From NCBI RefSeq assembly GCF_009905375.1, contig NC_133650.1:64731669-64795668 (forward strand): a DNA stretch of 64,000 bases, written 5' to 3'. Below the pieces are notes generated by a model, which worked only from the letters and a program-made list of their open reading frames with translations, did not search any database and was not told the origin of the DNA. Numbering within the stretch: position 1 is the first letter of the stretch; each line of letters opens with the position of its first letter. Source of the DNA: Apium graveolens (lineage: Eukaryota > Streptophyta > Magnoliopsida > Apiales > Apiaceae). Shown in pieces: positions 1 through 10,870 of this stretch. Made by a program: the position numbers and the translations under genes.

Positions 1-355
1 AAGTGCTGCAGATCTCGACAAAATTCCTTATGTGCATGTTGGGGTCTTCAGTCGCAGCTCCTCCAAAAGAAACAGAATTCTGTACCATCTGAATAGTGCC
101 CAGCTTGATTTCAAAGGTGTTAGCTTGAATAGCCGGATGAAGAATGCTTGACTGAATGTCATCAATTTTAGGCCGAGAAAAGTCCATAAGAGCTGGATCA
201 GCCTGAACAATACGATCACCCATAATTATTGGTTCTTTCTGCTCAGTTCCTGAATCCGAATCTTCAAAATCTATCTTCTCCGGAATATCAAGAACTTCGT
301 CTGTCTCCTCAGCTGTATCTAAAGTCCTCTTGCGAGTACGAGAACGAGTTTGCAT
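1..355 (-). CDS. Partial gag of an Athila/Tat-like Ty3 retrotransposon (N-terminus)
   Basis: Reading the minus strand from the ATG at 355-353, an open frame runs off the left edge of the window. It opens with a basic stretch (MQTRSRTRKR), then an acidic segment, then a block containing PALMDFSRPKIDDIQSSI and SVSFGGAATEDPNMHIRNF. This layout is typical of plant Athila/Tat gag N-termini, where the second block begins the capsid domain that forms the virus-like particle. The start is the first ATG downstream of the primer binding site at 471-490 and fits the short leader. No stop or frameshift occurs in the 118 codons visible. The rest of gag and all of pol lie outside the window, so whether the element is intact cannot be judged. 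Confidence 0.8.
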   Translation of the reverse strand, partial: MQTRSRTRKRTLDTAEETDEVLDIPEKIDFEDSDSGTEQKEPIIMGDRIVQADPALMDFSRPKIDDIQSSILHPAIQANTFEIKLGTIQMVQNSVSFGGAATEDPNMHIRNFVEICST

Positions 356-470
356 AAACGCTCGCTTAAGTACCTGAAACACAACCATAAACAATAAGTA
401 ACAACTACGTCTTAATCACTGAGTCCTAATGACCAATGATGGTAAGTATATAAACTAAACAAATACGCCG

Positions 471-490
471 AGTCCCCGGAAGCGGCGCCA
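471..490 (-). promoter_or_regulatory. Primer binding site of the Athila-like element
   Basis: On the minus strand this reads TGGCGCCGCTTCCGGGGACT, six bases after the LTR end. Athila/Tat elements use a tRNA-Asp primer site that starts TGGCGCCG and has the same GGGGA core. It fixes the orientation (minus) and the inner edge of the LTR. Confidence 0.85.
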
Positions 491-496
491 AAAACT

Positions 497-1936
497 TGTT
501 AGGGCGGAAACACGCGCTAAAAATACACCCAAGTATACGCGTTCGCAAATAATATAGAATACTTTCTAGTTCGTTCCCACAGAGACTCAGACTAATTATT
601 GTTTAATTAAACTCACGCACCAACGTATGATTACTTCTCAATGTTAAGACACTAACACTTAGAATTGTTGACTAAATATTAACTACAATTAATTACTTAG
701 TTTATCACTTAAATAACACTTCAATTAACAATATTAAAACACTCATGAGATCTCAACTTCATTACTACTTCCTTCAATAGTTATTGTTATTACCTTAGCA
801 TGTGACAGTGATGATATTAATCGAATAACACGAAACTGATAAAAGCCAACTTTCATTGTACTCATACCATTCTACCAAGCATCCACAATTAAGATAGAAG
901 TTGAATAGGCATCAATTATGTTGAGTTCCTATATGTCTACAGAAATTGATAACATAACGATTTAAGCACAAGTTATTCCTTTTGATTACACAGGGTAAAT
1001 AAAACTGTTAGAGTTACCCACTAAGCATGCACATCATACATGAACCTATGCTAGCATGGCAAGTTCTAAATCTCAAGATCCACTGTCGCTTCACAAGAGA
1101 TTAACACCCTATCTTATATGTTCGCGACACACATAAGACGAATACGCACAACCACTACTAGATATCATACAATCATCACACACTAAGGTATTAAACAATT
1201 AACTAAAGAATTCCATAGCAAATCCGTTACGACCCGATGATCACGATTAGCCCATAATAGCACTTATCGGCATCATGGGTTCATATGAAATCATGATAAA
1301 CAAACATAAGAGAATAATAACACTAATTATATTAAATCAGAGTACGTCACAAGAGTAATTAGGTTCAAAGTAAGAAAACTAGCATCCAACGTTACAACGA
1401 AATAAGAATCACAAGAAAATATGCTTCCTCTTCGTTGCTGTGTGCTAAAATGGTCTTCTTCCTTATCTCCTACGCTCCTTGCTTAATACAACGATCCAAC
1501 CTCATGAAAACGTCTCTAAATCTACTTATATAATAGTCCTATAAAACTCAGATTACATAGAAGTGGAAGCCAAACAGAAGTAGAAGTCCTAAAATAAATT
1601 ATCTTTTTTCCCGACCCTGCGCGGCCGCTCAGCATAGCTGAGCGGGCGCTCAGCTTTCTGCGCGGCCGCTCAGCATAGCTGAGCGGGCGCTCAGGACCCA
1701 CTGGAAAAATCCTGAGTTTGCTCCGTTTCTTCGCTGTAATCTGCCCATTTCGTTCCTCTCGCAATGGTGAACACATGCCAAGGCTTATTCTTGATGATTA
1801 CTCCTCCGAAATGCAACTAATACCCTGAAATGCATAAACACTAGAAAAACACATCAAATACACAAAATACTTGATTTCAAGGCACCAATTTAAGCTATTT
1901 TAAGAAGCTCTAAGTGGTATAAAATGCCACTTATCA
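497..1936 (-). repeat. 5' LTR of the Athila-like Ty3 element (1440 bp)
   Basis: The minus strand begins TGATAAGTGGCATTTTATAC at 1936 and ends CCTAACA at 497, followed by the primer site. These are TG...CA termini, and the TGATAAGTGGCA start is typical of plant Athila/Tat LTRs. The LTR holds no gene: the 84-codon frame at 1522-1776 is a by-product of the GC-rich palindromes at 1619-1694. The partner LTR lies outside the window, so LTR divergence and age cannot be estimated. Confidence 0.85.
1619..1694. repeat. Two perfect 35-bp GC-rich palindromic repeats inside the LTR
   Basis: Two identical 35-bp copies (1619-1653 and 1660-1694) are separated by CTTTCT. Each contains GCGGCCGCTCAGC followed by GCTGAGCGGGCGC, so each can fold on itself. 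The block is far richer in GC than the AT-rich LTR around it. Confidence 0.85.
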
Positions 1937-1972
1937 AAGGTTTCCAGGCTTTAATGACCTCTTGTTCTCGTT
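1937..1972 (-). pseudogene. 36-bp fragment of copia gag trapped between two LTRs
   Basis: The minus strand reads GAGAACAAGAGGTCATTAAA then GCCTGGAAA. This closely matches the gag of element B near 42936-42967, which encodes REQEVIKAWK. It is what remains visible of an older SIRE-like element that served as target for element A on one side and the Athila-like element on the other. The match is short, so this is an inference from similarity and position. Confidence 0.55.
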
Positions 1973-3294
1973 TGTTAGGAAATGAATAACACACAGAGGG
2001 GGGGCTGAATGTGTTTTACTATTTTTGGGCTTTTCTTGAATATTTATGGTCGAACAAAGTAAATTAAATCTTGTAATAAAATGTGTTCATTCTGAAATTA
2101 AGCTTGCAGAAAATAAAGAACACAAATCTTCAAAACTCACTTAATTTTATATTAAAATTAAGAATGTTTTGCTACAAAATTTTTAGGCTCTTTGTTGATA
2201 AAGAGCTTAGCTTTTTCTTCAGAGAATTACAAGATTTCTTTCTAAATTTGTTACATCTGACTAAAGGACCGGTGTTAACTTTATAATTCAGTTAACTGCT
2301 GGTTTACACAGTGTACAATAAGACATGCTATTATCTTTTCTAAACCGTCACTTGTCATTTCTATTTATAAAAAAATAGATCTTCCATTTCTGGATTAGCA
2401 TATCTTTAGCATCCTGTGATAATTTTAATATTCCTCTGTCAGTTAATCTTCACCATTGATCTTGCACATTCTTCAAGCTGCTTTTTGTAGACTTCTCAAT
2501 CCAGCTGTTTGGATTGTTTGTTGATTGTTAATCTTGAATATTTAACTGGTCTGTGATTTTGTACTTTGAGAATTTTACTCGAGATCTCCAATTAGGCATA
2601 TAGAGATTTTGACATCTCGATAAGTATAATGACTTATCGAGATCTCTAATGCTCTAGTGAATTTGACTTATAGAGGTCTCTGAGTTCTTGAATGAAACTT
2701 TAGCTTGTCGAGATCTCTCATAATCATGTCTTCACTTTGTCTTGTCGACAACTTAGAGTTCTCTAGTGAATTTTGACTTATCGATATCTCTGAGTTCTCT
2801 AGTGGACTTTGACTTATCGATAACTCAGAGTTCTCTAATGAATGTAGAGTTGTCGATAACTCTGAGTTCTCTAGTGAAGAAATGACTTGTCGATATCTCC
2901 AACCTTCATGTATTCTTGACTTGTCGATATCTCTCAGAGTTCTTTTAGTAGCTTTCCTGACTTCTCGATAACTCATTTGGAGTTCTCAAATGACTTCTCT
3001 ATAACACTAAATCTGTGACTTGTAGAGATCTTAACTTAGAATATTTTTATCCAAACAGATTTATTCAACTCCAAGCTTCTTCAAAATTCTTCTGAGGCAT
3101 GATCTTCTAGATCTTCTTCCAGATAGAATCCTTAGGGTTGGTACTGTTTCAGGAAAAAGACTCCAGTCTGCTCCTTTGTATTTTTACAGACTTTAAATTT
3201 TACAAGTACAAAATACAAATTAAGATAACAATACAACTTATTTAGGGTTGACAAATTGTCTTAGTCTTGTTAAAGTACATGCATGTCTTATACA
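1973..3294 (-). repeat. 3' LTR of SIRE-like copia element A (1322 bp)
   Basis: The minus-strand LTR starts TGTATAAGACATGCATGT at 3294, directly after a G-rich polypurine tract, and ends TTCCTAACA at 1973. The TGT...ACA termini fit Ty1/copia SIRE-type LTRs. A GGGGGGG run near 1997-2003 and the TGTGTTATTCATTTCC end resemble other SIRE LTR ends in this window. Frames inside it, including 2668-2976, are repetitive artefacts. Confidence 0.8.
2577..3040. repeat. Family-A motif cluster in the LTR (TTGTCGATAACTC-type)
   Basis: About eighteen imperfect copies of a short motif, variants of ACTTATCGATATCTC, CTTGTCGATAACTC and GAGTTCTCTAGTGAA, are strewn at irregular 15-40 bp spacing. The same motif recurs in the 3' region of the element at 6650-7500. 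The spacing is not a regular tandem array. Confidence 0.8.
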
Positions 3295-5730
3295 ATAATC
3301 TCCCCCAATTTATGAGAAGATTGCTTAACACAAATTCATGCTTGTTAACAAGACTAACCCCAAGTTTAAAATGATTATGAAATGTAACAGTTCATTATTC
3401 TCCTTAGATCAGATGTCCATTTGGCTTTGCTTCACATTTTGATCAGGAACACTAATGATATTGACATCTTCAGTAATCTTTGACATCTTCAGTAATCTTT
3501 GACATCATCACTTATATATTACAATCTCCCCCAACTTGTTCATTATGAAATTATGCACAAGTTCTGATTGATGAAATCAAAACTCTATCTAAATACAGAA
3601 ATCAATCTCCCTATTTTGTCTTCTTCTGTGAGTTTAACAAACTTTACTTCTATATATGTCTTCAAAATTATCTGCATCAACATTGCATGGAGATTTACTC
3701 AATTTTCCCTTGTAAAGTTTGTACCACCAGTGCATTAAGATTTACTCTTCTCCCCCTATCAAGAAGAGAATATTATTTTCTGGCAACATCCAACAACTAT
3801 TTTTACATTTAGACATATTCTCCCCCTTTTTGACATTATCTCTAGGTGGAAAGATTCAGCTAGATACACGTTGTTCAAGCTTTTGTCATTGTCCATTTAG
3901 AACAATATCTGCAGCTTCAAGCTTCAGTGATTTCTGTAGTGATGAATTCAACAGGTAGAATAAGAGACTTACTTAGATCTACAGAAAAAGTCTTTCAGTA
4001 ACAAAAGTCTTAAACTCTCTGTTCTTTTAATAAGTAGTCTCACTACTTCTCACTGCACTAGTCTCATGACTTTTAAGAGTCGGAGTTTCCTCACAAGGAT
4101 TACTAATTCCAGACACTCATCTACCTCTCCTTTTATCAGGAAGGATCCTGCCTCTCTTATTTTCTGTTTTTCTCTCAATTTTTTCTCTCATCCTCACATT
4201 AAAGGATCAAATGTTGTTTGACCTACTAAAATAAGATGTGGCTGAGAAGAGTTGTCTGTGATTATATGATTATGGGTGATCCATATAGGTCAAATCATAC
4301 TCATTTCACCAGAAGAGTGAGTATGCATTTCATACCTTGTGAGATTCTGAAGAATCAGTTGATTGATTTAACATTAATATGCAGTTGCATCTTTCATAAG
4401 TTTCAACTATTCTCACAGTGTTTTCAGTGATTCTGCCTTCATCACCATTTTGAGGTAATGGTTCTTGTATGACTGGAGATTCAAGAGTTGCTGGATGACT
4501 TTGACATCCAGGTTCTTGTGTACTCTACTCCACTGTGTGAATTCTGAGCTTCTGTAAACATTATTTGTTGTGCAGTTGTGTCATGTTTATCAAGAGATTT
4601 TTCCTTGTCTGCTATACTATGTGAAGTATAGGTTCTTGTGGAACATGGATCAGGAAATGATGGTGCTACTATGCCCCCATTAAGACATAGGTTCTTGTGT
4701 ACATGATCTAGGAAGTGAATATCTTTTGATAATCTCATCTATATATCCAAGAGTAATCTCCTTTACTCTCGTTTAGCTTTGCTGTTGTAGGAACTTCTGA
4801 CAGTTTTCCTTAGCAATTCTTCCTTAAGTTTGACATAACAGGGTTGATGAGCTTCTGTGAAGACCAGTATTAGATGAAGTTCTGGTACTTTCTTTGGAGA
4901 TGAATCAGAATAGCCTTTGTAAGCATCTTGGACAGGAAGGGTTGTTCTAGTCATGTAGCGATTCTGATTCAGTAAGCACAAGTATCCCCTTCATGAATTC
5001 TGTAGGTTTTGGATAAGCATAAGGATCTTGGCTTATTATATCCTTCTTTTCTCAAACAACAAAATAAAGGAAGAACATTTTGTGAGGTTTCTGTCTTTTT
5101 GTAAAACAGGTTCCTTTCGAGAGTTTCCTGAGTGGGATTGTGTTTGAGTTTGTGTTTGTGTTGTTGTGCCTGGGTGAACTGCAGTTTGGTTATGAAAGAT
5201 GTATTATCTGCATCTTAGCACAAATGCCTGTTGAGTGATCCATAGATCTCAGAAATCTTGTCATTGACAAGTTTCTTGCAATTATAGGTAAAATCAGAGA
5301 ATTTTGCAAAAAATTGATTTTCAAAGATGTTTAGATACAAAAGTTAAGGAATTTAAACCAAAATCAAGAATGATTTTGTGTAACATTCTACTTTACTTAT
5401 CCGTTGATATGTCTGATGCATCAGTTGAAAACAAATGTGTTATCCCTGCTTCGAGTGATTTGTCTGAGTTTCCTGTTGTTGTCTTGAAGATTTTGTGTTT
5501 AACCTGTACTGCATTGAACATATGTAACTTTATGATGTTTAGTTTGACATATGCAGTGTAAGATTTTCAGTTGCATGCAGTATTACAGGAAAGATGATAA
5601 TCGGTTAAATTATGAACACATAGCAAACAAGGCACAAACAGCTTTGAAATAGAGAAGATGAAATATTTTCATTAATATAGAAACAGAGTACAGGATGATT
5701 TAGATTCCAACAATTAAACCCTAATCCTAA
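3295..5730 (-). other. 3' non-coding region of element A with several polypurine-like tracts
   Basis: Next to the LTR the minus strand has TTGGGGGAGATTAT (about 3295-3308), the likely plus-strand priming polypurine tract. Further GGGGGA tracts on the same strand lie at 3525-3535, about 3751-3756 and about 3821-3826. A GGTTCTTGT-type motif recurs around 4458-4700. I see no intact ORF here. Families B and C have an ORF3 in the equivalent place, so this could be a decayed counterpart, but I could not recognise the conserved blocks. Confidence 0.6.
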
Positions 5731-6096
5731 CTACTCTAGTTTCTGCTTCTTCTCTGCTTTAATCCACATCGCCCTGCGTTGGTACGCTCTAGACATGGAG
5801 TGTGCAAGAGAAATGATTCTCTCTTGCAGCTCCAGAGCAGCAAGGCGTTCCTGCTCATCCTCCAAAGCACGTCTCTCCTGTTCGAACGAGACTTCACCCC
5901 CAAAAAATAGAAAATTTATTTGATCACCCAAAGAAAGTTCTTCAAAAACTTCAATAGGAACATCAAAAGGACTGCAGACAATCCCTCTGATGCGGACACG
6001 AAGCCCAACAGGGTCAAAGTAGACCTTGTTATCAGCCAAATGAAAGGATGGTTGATAAACGCCATTGTTTAGCTTGAAGAATATAGGAGCAGCCAT
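5731..6096 (-). CDS. Small coiled-coil ORF downstream of pol in element A (121 aa)
   Basis: An intact 121-codon frame starts at an ATG (6096-6094, MAAPIFFK) and ends at 5731. The first ~80 residues are mixed and hydrophobic (for example PIEVFEELSLGDQ and INFLFF). The last ~40 form a charged heptad-like helix rich in E, R and L (ERRALEDEQERLAALELQER). A similar plan, with QERII followed by LA, is found in the 89-codon frame at 49142-49411, which sits at the equivalent place in a different copia family. Preservation of an open frame in an element whose pol is badly broken suggests a real accessory protein. Function unknown; self-association through the helix is an inference. Confidence 0.6.
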   Translation of the reverse strand: MAAPIFFKLNNGVYQPSFHLADNKVYFDPVGLRVRIRGIVCSPFDVPIEVFEELSLGDQINFLFFGGEVSFEQERRALEDEQERLAALELQERIISLAHSMSRAYQRRAMWIKAEKKQKLE

Positions 6097-7735
6097 TTGA
6101 GAGATTTGAACAAGATGGGGGTTTGGAGTTAGGATGTTTGTTGAGAGAAAAAGTAGTGATGATTATTGAAAAGAGAAGGATTTGAATTTATAGAAGGAGA
6201 AAAGAAACCAAGAGACACTTGAGTTGCCCGGTTAATAAGTGTTATAATCACATAAACACACTTTACGCGTACCCAGGCTGTTAAAAGTGACTTGCCTTTC
6301 TAGATTAACTATTCCCCATGCAAGTACTCAAGAACACTTACATAAAAAATAACCCTTCCTAGCAGCAAAAGATATTCCACTAGCTCACTAATTAAATCAA
6401 ATACTTCTTACTGAGAAAGATTAATTTTGAATAAATTCAAAACACATAATTAACACATAGTCAAATAAATTCAACTATTATCAGTATTCTCAAAACATCA
6501 CATATAATATACTGGTCTACTTACATTAGACTAACATATTCCACATTTGATAAAAAATATGCACGTAAGCATGTAAATGTGTCAATAAGTCTGAGTATCT
6601 ATAGAAAAAGCAAATGACTTAATGAAAAACCTGAAATATGCATTGGGATTTATTTGAGAAGTCATTTTGAACATTGTTCACATATTCGAGAAGTTATTTT
6701 AAGTTCTTAATTAGAGAAGAAAAATAAGCTTATCGAAATGTCTTATAAATACTCGGTTTGTCCAAAAAGGACTGATAAGTTCTGAAATTTAATCAATATA
6801 AAATTAGAACATATTTTATGTTAAAAGTATTTCACTGAACATAATTTATGAATTAAATTATTCCAGTTTTTCATACTTTTTGCTTCTTTTGATTTGTTAT
6901 TTATTAACTTCATATATTTAGGATATGAATTAATAAATATACAGTTTACTTAGAATTTTGAAAAATTCTAAGTTAAAATATGTATCGAGAAGTCTGGGTA
7001 TTTATAGTAAAAGCAGATGACTTGTCGAGAACTCAAAAATAGACGTTTGGAGTTTGCTTATCAAGAAGTCATTTTTAAGAATTGAAATACCTATCGAGGA
7101 GTCATTTTAAATTACTCTTATAGAAAAATAAAAGTTGACTTATCGAGATGTCAAATAATTACCCAGTTTGTCCAAAAATGGACTGAATTAATTTCAACTT
7201 TTATTTGAATAAATTCAAAGTAAAATTAGAATAACTTTTCCCAAAATTATTTTACCAAAATAATTTATTAAATTAAATTATTTCAGTTCTGAATTATTGA
7301 TGAGTCAAAAATTGTACTTGTTGAGAACTCTGTGAAATAACACTACTAGAGAACTCTACAAGTACTTATCGATAAGTCATTTAAGCCTATCGAGAAGTCA
7401 CTCGAGAAGTCAGTAAATTGACTTGTCGAGAACTCACTCGAGAAGTCCTAAAATGACTTGTCGAGAAGTCACTTAGACTAATCGAGAACTCAGTTCTCTA
7501 TATACTTTTAATTATTGCAATTCTGTCTTGTGTTAATTTTACATATTAAAGATGTAAATTAACAATTAAGCAGTTTACTTAGAATTTGAAAAATTCCAAG
7601 TTAATTTGAAAAATAAATATGCAGAGATTTTTGAAATATTTATAATTCATATTTCAGTTAATTTTCCAACTAAATCAAATTAATTTTGATTTACTGGAAA
7701 TTAATCTGCTGCAAAACATTAGCTGAATTCTTGCC
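6097..7735 (-). other. AT-rich spacer between pol and the small ORF of element A, with motif cluster
   Basis: No gene is visible. From 6650 to 7500 about sixteen copies of TCGAGAAGTCA or TCGAGAACTC variants occur, the same motif family as in the LTR at 2577-3040. The paired forms TCGAGAAGTC and GACTTCTCGA could base-pair in RNA. Confidence 0.7.
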
Positions 7736-9224
7736 TTAGGATAAAAAATTAAGCATTCCAATTTCACCTACAAGTCTAGTGAAAGTTGCTTCATCCAAAG
7801 GTTTAGTAAAAATGTCAGCTAATTGTTTTTCTGTTGGTACAAAAATGAGCTCAATGGTACCATTTGTAGCATGTTCTCTAATGAAATTATACCTTACCTC
7901 AATATGCTTTTTCCTAGAATGATTAACTAGATTAGCTACTATAGATATAGCACTAGTATTATCACACATAATAGGAATTTTGTGTAACACTAGGCCATAA
8001 TCCATTAGCTGATTTCTAATCCAAAGCACTTGAGCACAACAACTTACTGCAGCTATGTATTCAGTTTCAGCTGTAGAAGTTGATACAGATTGTTGTTTCT
8101 TGCTATACCAAGATACAAGTCTTTGTCCAAGAAATTGACAGCTTCCACTAGTACTCTTTCTGTCAACCTTGCATCCAGTAAAATCTACATTTGTGTAACC
8201 AATAGCTTCAAAACCAGTTCCCTTAAGATACTATAATCCCAAGTTTGGAGTTCCCTTTAAATATCTGAAAATCCTCTTTACAGCCATCAAATGTGATTCT
8301 TTTGGATTGGCTTGAAATCTTGCACATAGACATGTTGCAAACATGATGTCTGGTCTACTTGTTGTTAAATAAAGCAATGATCCAATCATCCCTCTATAGC
8401 TTGAGATATCTACACTCTTGCCCTTTTTTCTTCATCCAACTTTGTTGCAGTAGACATAGGTGTAGATGCAGGTGAAAAGTCAACCATACCAAACTTTTTC
8501 AATAGATCCTTGACATACTTAGTTTGGCTAATGAAGATACCATCACTTCTTTGACTGACTTGAAGTCCAAGAAAGTAACTCAGTTCTCCCATCATACTCA
8601 TTTCATATTCACTTTGCATAAGCTTGGAGAATCTTTGGCAAAGCTTCTCATTTGTAGAAAAAAGATAATAACATCCATATAGATTTGAACTAGGATCATA
8701 TCATCACCATGTTTCTTGTAGAAGAGTGTCTTGTCTATGGTACCTCTAGTAAAACCATGCTTCAGTAGGAATTCTGACAATGTGTCATACTAAGCTCTAG
8801 GTGCCTATTTAAGTCCATATAGAGCCTTGAGTAACTTGTACACAAATTTTGGAAATTCTGGATCTTCAAAGCTAGGTGGCTGTTGCACATAGACTTCCTC
8901 TTCTAGCTCACCATTCAGGAAGGCACTCTTCACATCCATTTGATACACTTTAAAATTTGAATGTGCAGCAAATGCTAGAAAGATTCTTTTTACTTCAAGT
9001 CTTGCAACGGGAGCAAAAGTTTCATCATAATCAATCCCTTTCTCTTGTGAGTAGCCTTTTGCAACCAACCTTGCTTTGTTTCTGGTGACTATACCATTTT
9101 CATCCATCTTGTTTCTAAACACCCATTTTGTTCCAATTATGCTCCTATTCTTTGATGCAGGAACCCGTTTCCAAACTTTGTTCCTTTCAAGCTGATTCAG
9201 CTCTTCCTGCATGGCAGATATCTA
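7736..9224 (-). pseudogene. pol: Reverse transcriptase-RNase H of copia element A (decayed)
   Basis: The minus strand encodes, in order, a Ty1/copia RT ([58 protein letters not shown]) and an RNase H ending with CDNTSAISIV, HIEVRYNFIREH and QLADIFTKPLDEATF. It is non-functional. In-frame stops replace Trp at 9222-9224, Gln at 8805-8807, Trp at 8790-8792 and Trp at 8231-8233. Frameshifts lie near 8650 and 8410. The catalytic YVDD box reads Y-M-D-V at about 8670-8678, so the second active-site Asp is lost. In life this would copy element RNA into DNA inside the particle. Confidence 0.9.
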
Positions 9225-10543
9225 ATCAGGATCTAGCAGAGCTTCATCAATTTTCTTAGGCTCTACTTGAGACAGAATACATGCATGTAGGCACTCATTA
9301 GCAGTTGCACTCCTAGTCCTCACACCAGCAGTAGGATCACCAATAATTGCTTCTTTAGTGTGACTTCTATCCCACTTCCTTGTATGAGTTTGTTGACTTA
9401 TGCCTTCATCATTTTCTTCATTGTTAGTGTGACTGTTACATCCTTCTTCTCTTTCTCCCCCTGAGTTTGTGCTATAAAATTCAGGTGTTTGAGATGAGCT
9501 TCCATTTTCATGATTTTCTTGTTGAGTAGTCTCTTCATTTAATATCTGTTGTGCATCAACTTCATCTTCCCCATCAGAATTACTATCAATGTTAAGGTTT
9601 TCAAATGCCAGAGCTTCAGCTTCATTATCATCAAGGCATTCCAAGCCTGGACACTTGTCATCATCAAAAGTCTCATCTGTGCTCTCCATAATCTTCTTTT
9701 GATCTAACATATAGACGTTGTAGGCAGTTCTCTCCAATGAATATCCCAGAAAAATTGCTCCAAAAACTTTTGAGTAAAATTTTCCCACATATTCAGAGTT
9801 GTCTTTCAAAATGTAACACTTGCTTCCAAACACATGAAGATGCTTTACATTAGGCTTTCTCTTAGACATGATTGAGTAAGGTGATTTGCCATGTGCCAGT
9901 GTTAACAGCCTCCTCCCAGAAACTTGTTGGCAGCATGACATCTTGTAGCATTGTCCTAGCAGCTTCAACTAATGTTATGTTCTTTCTCTCAATTACTCCA
10001 TTTTGTTGAGGTGTTCTAGCAGCTGAGAATTTTTGAACAATGCCTTTGCCTTTGCAGAATTCACTCAAGGTAGCATTTCTGAATTCTGTTCCATTATCAC
10101 TTATCAATCTTTTTACACAGTTGTAATCTTCAGCCTGTTTTTCTATCTTCTTGATGTGCTCAATTATGATATGTGGAGTTTCATCTTTACAGTGCATAAA
10201 CTCTACCCAAGTGTATCTTGAGAAATCATCGACCATCACAAGTGCATATTTGTTCCTTGAGACCAAACAAGTCCATATGAATTAGTTGCAAAGGAGTACT
10301 TATAGAATTCACAGTTTTTGACTTGTGACTTGATCTTTTCATTTTTCCTTTCTGACAAGCTTCACAAACTTCAACTTGAGCAAACTCCAGTTTAGGCATG
10401 TCTCTTACCAACTCCTTTTTGACCAAGGTGTTAATTGCCTTGAAATTCAAGTGAGACAGCTTTTTATGCCAGAGCTTGCTTTGTTCTTCTGATGCCTTGG
10501 TATAGAAGCAACAAACACCATCCCTATTTGTAGAGACAAACAA
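9225..10543 (-). pseudogene. pol: Integrase and integrase-RT linker of copia element A (decayed)
   Basis: The HHCC zinc-binding region (LWHKKLSHLNF then CEACQKGK, near 10470-10340) is followed by a catalytic core with VDDFSRYTW, SDNGTEF and NGVIERKN, so the D,D,E residues are all present. After the core comes the copia block HVFGSKCYILKDN and an acidic Ser/Glu-rich linker (9290-9650). The segment is split over three frames by shifts near 10240 and near 9900. The second removes roughly 50 bp after EAVNT relative to elements B and C4. The enzyme would insert element cDNA into the chromosome. Confidence 0.85.
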
Positions 10544-10558
10544 GCTTCCTTTCCTTGC

Positions 10559-10870
10559 TCATTTCAGAGCAACTTCATCAGTTTTCTTGCTGATAAAAGT
10601 GCATTCTTCTTTGTTGAATAAAACTTCAAAGCCTTTGTCTGCAAATTGACTAACACTAAGAAGATTCACTTCAAGACCAGCTACCAGTGCTACATCATCA
10701 ATGATAATATTTTCAGAAACAATCTTGCCATATCCCATTGTGAATCCTTTGCTGTTGTCTCCAAAGGTCACCAAAGGGCCAACCTTCTCCTCAAATTGTA
10801 ATACCAGGGCTTTATCACCTGTCATATACTTGGAACATCCACTATCTATGATCCAGATGACTTTCTTCAC
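10559..10870 (-). pseudogene. pol: Aspartic protease of copia element A
   Basis: The minus strand reads WIIDSGCSKYMTGD, with the D-S-G active-site triad of retroviral-type aspartic proteases, followed by VTFGDNSKGFTMGYG and LLSVSQFADKGF as in copia polyproteins. An in-frame TGA at 10559-10561 separates it from the integrase HHCC region in the same frame. The preceding gag is in a different frame. The protease would cut the Gag-Pol polyprotein. Confidence 0.85.

Noticed and set aside
1619..1694. Possible CRISPR-like repeats
   Set aside because: Two palindromic copies with a 6-bp spacer inside a plant LTR; no array, no cas genes.
2668..2976. 102-codon minus-strand frame with repeated SLENSELS peptide
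   Set aside because: It is a by-product of the family-A DNA motif cluster inside an LTR; the repeat unit is a DNA motif present in both coding and non-coding parts.
4236..5561. Short frames on both strands in the 3' region of element A as host genes
   Set aside because: No start context, domain or codon bias, and they sit inside the element between its LTR and pol.
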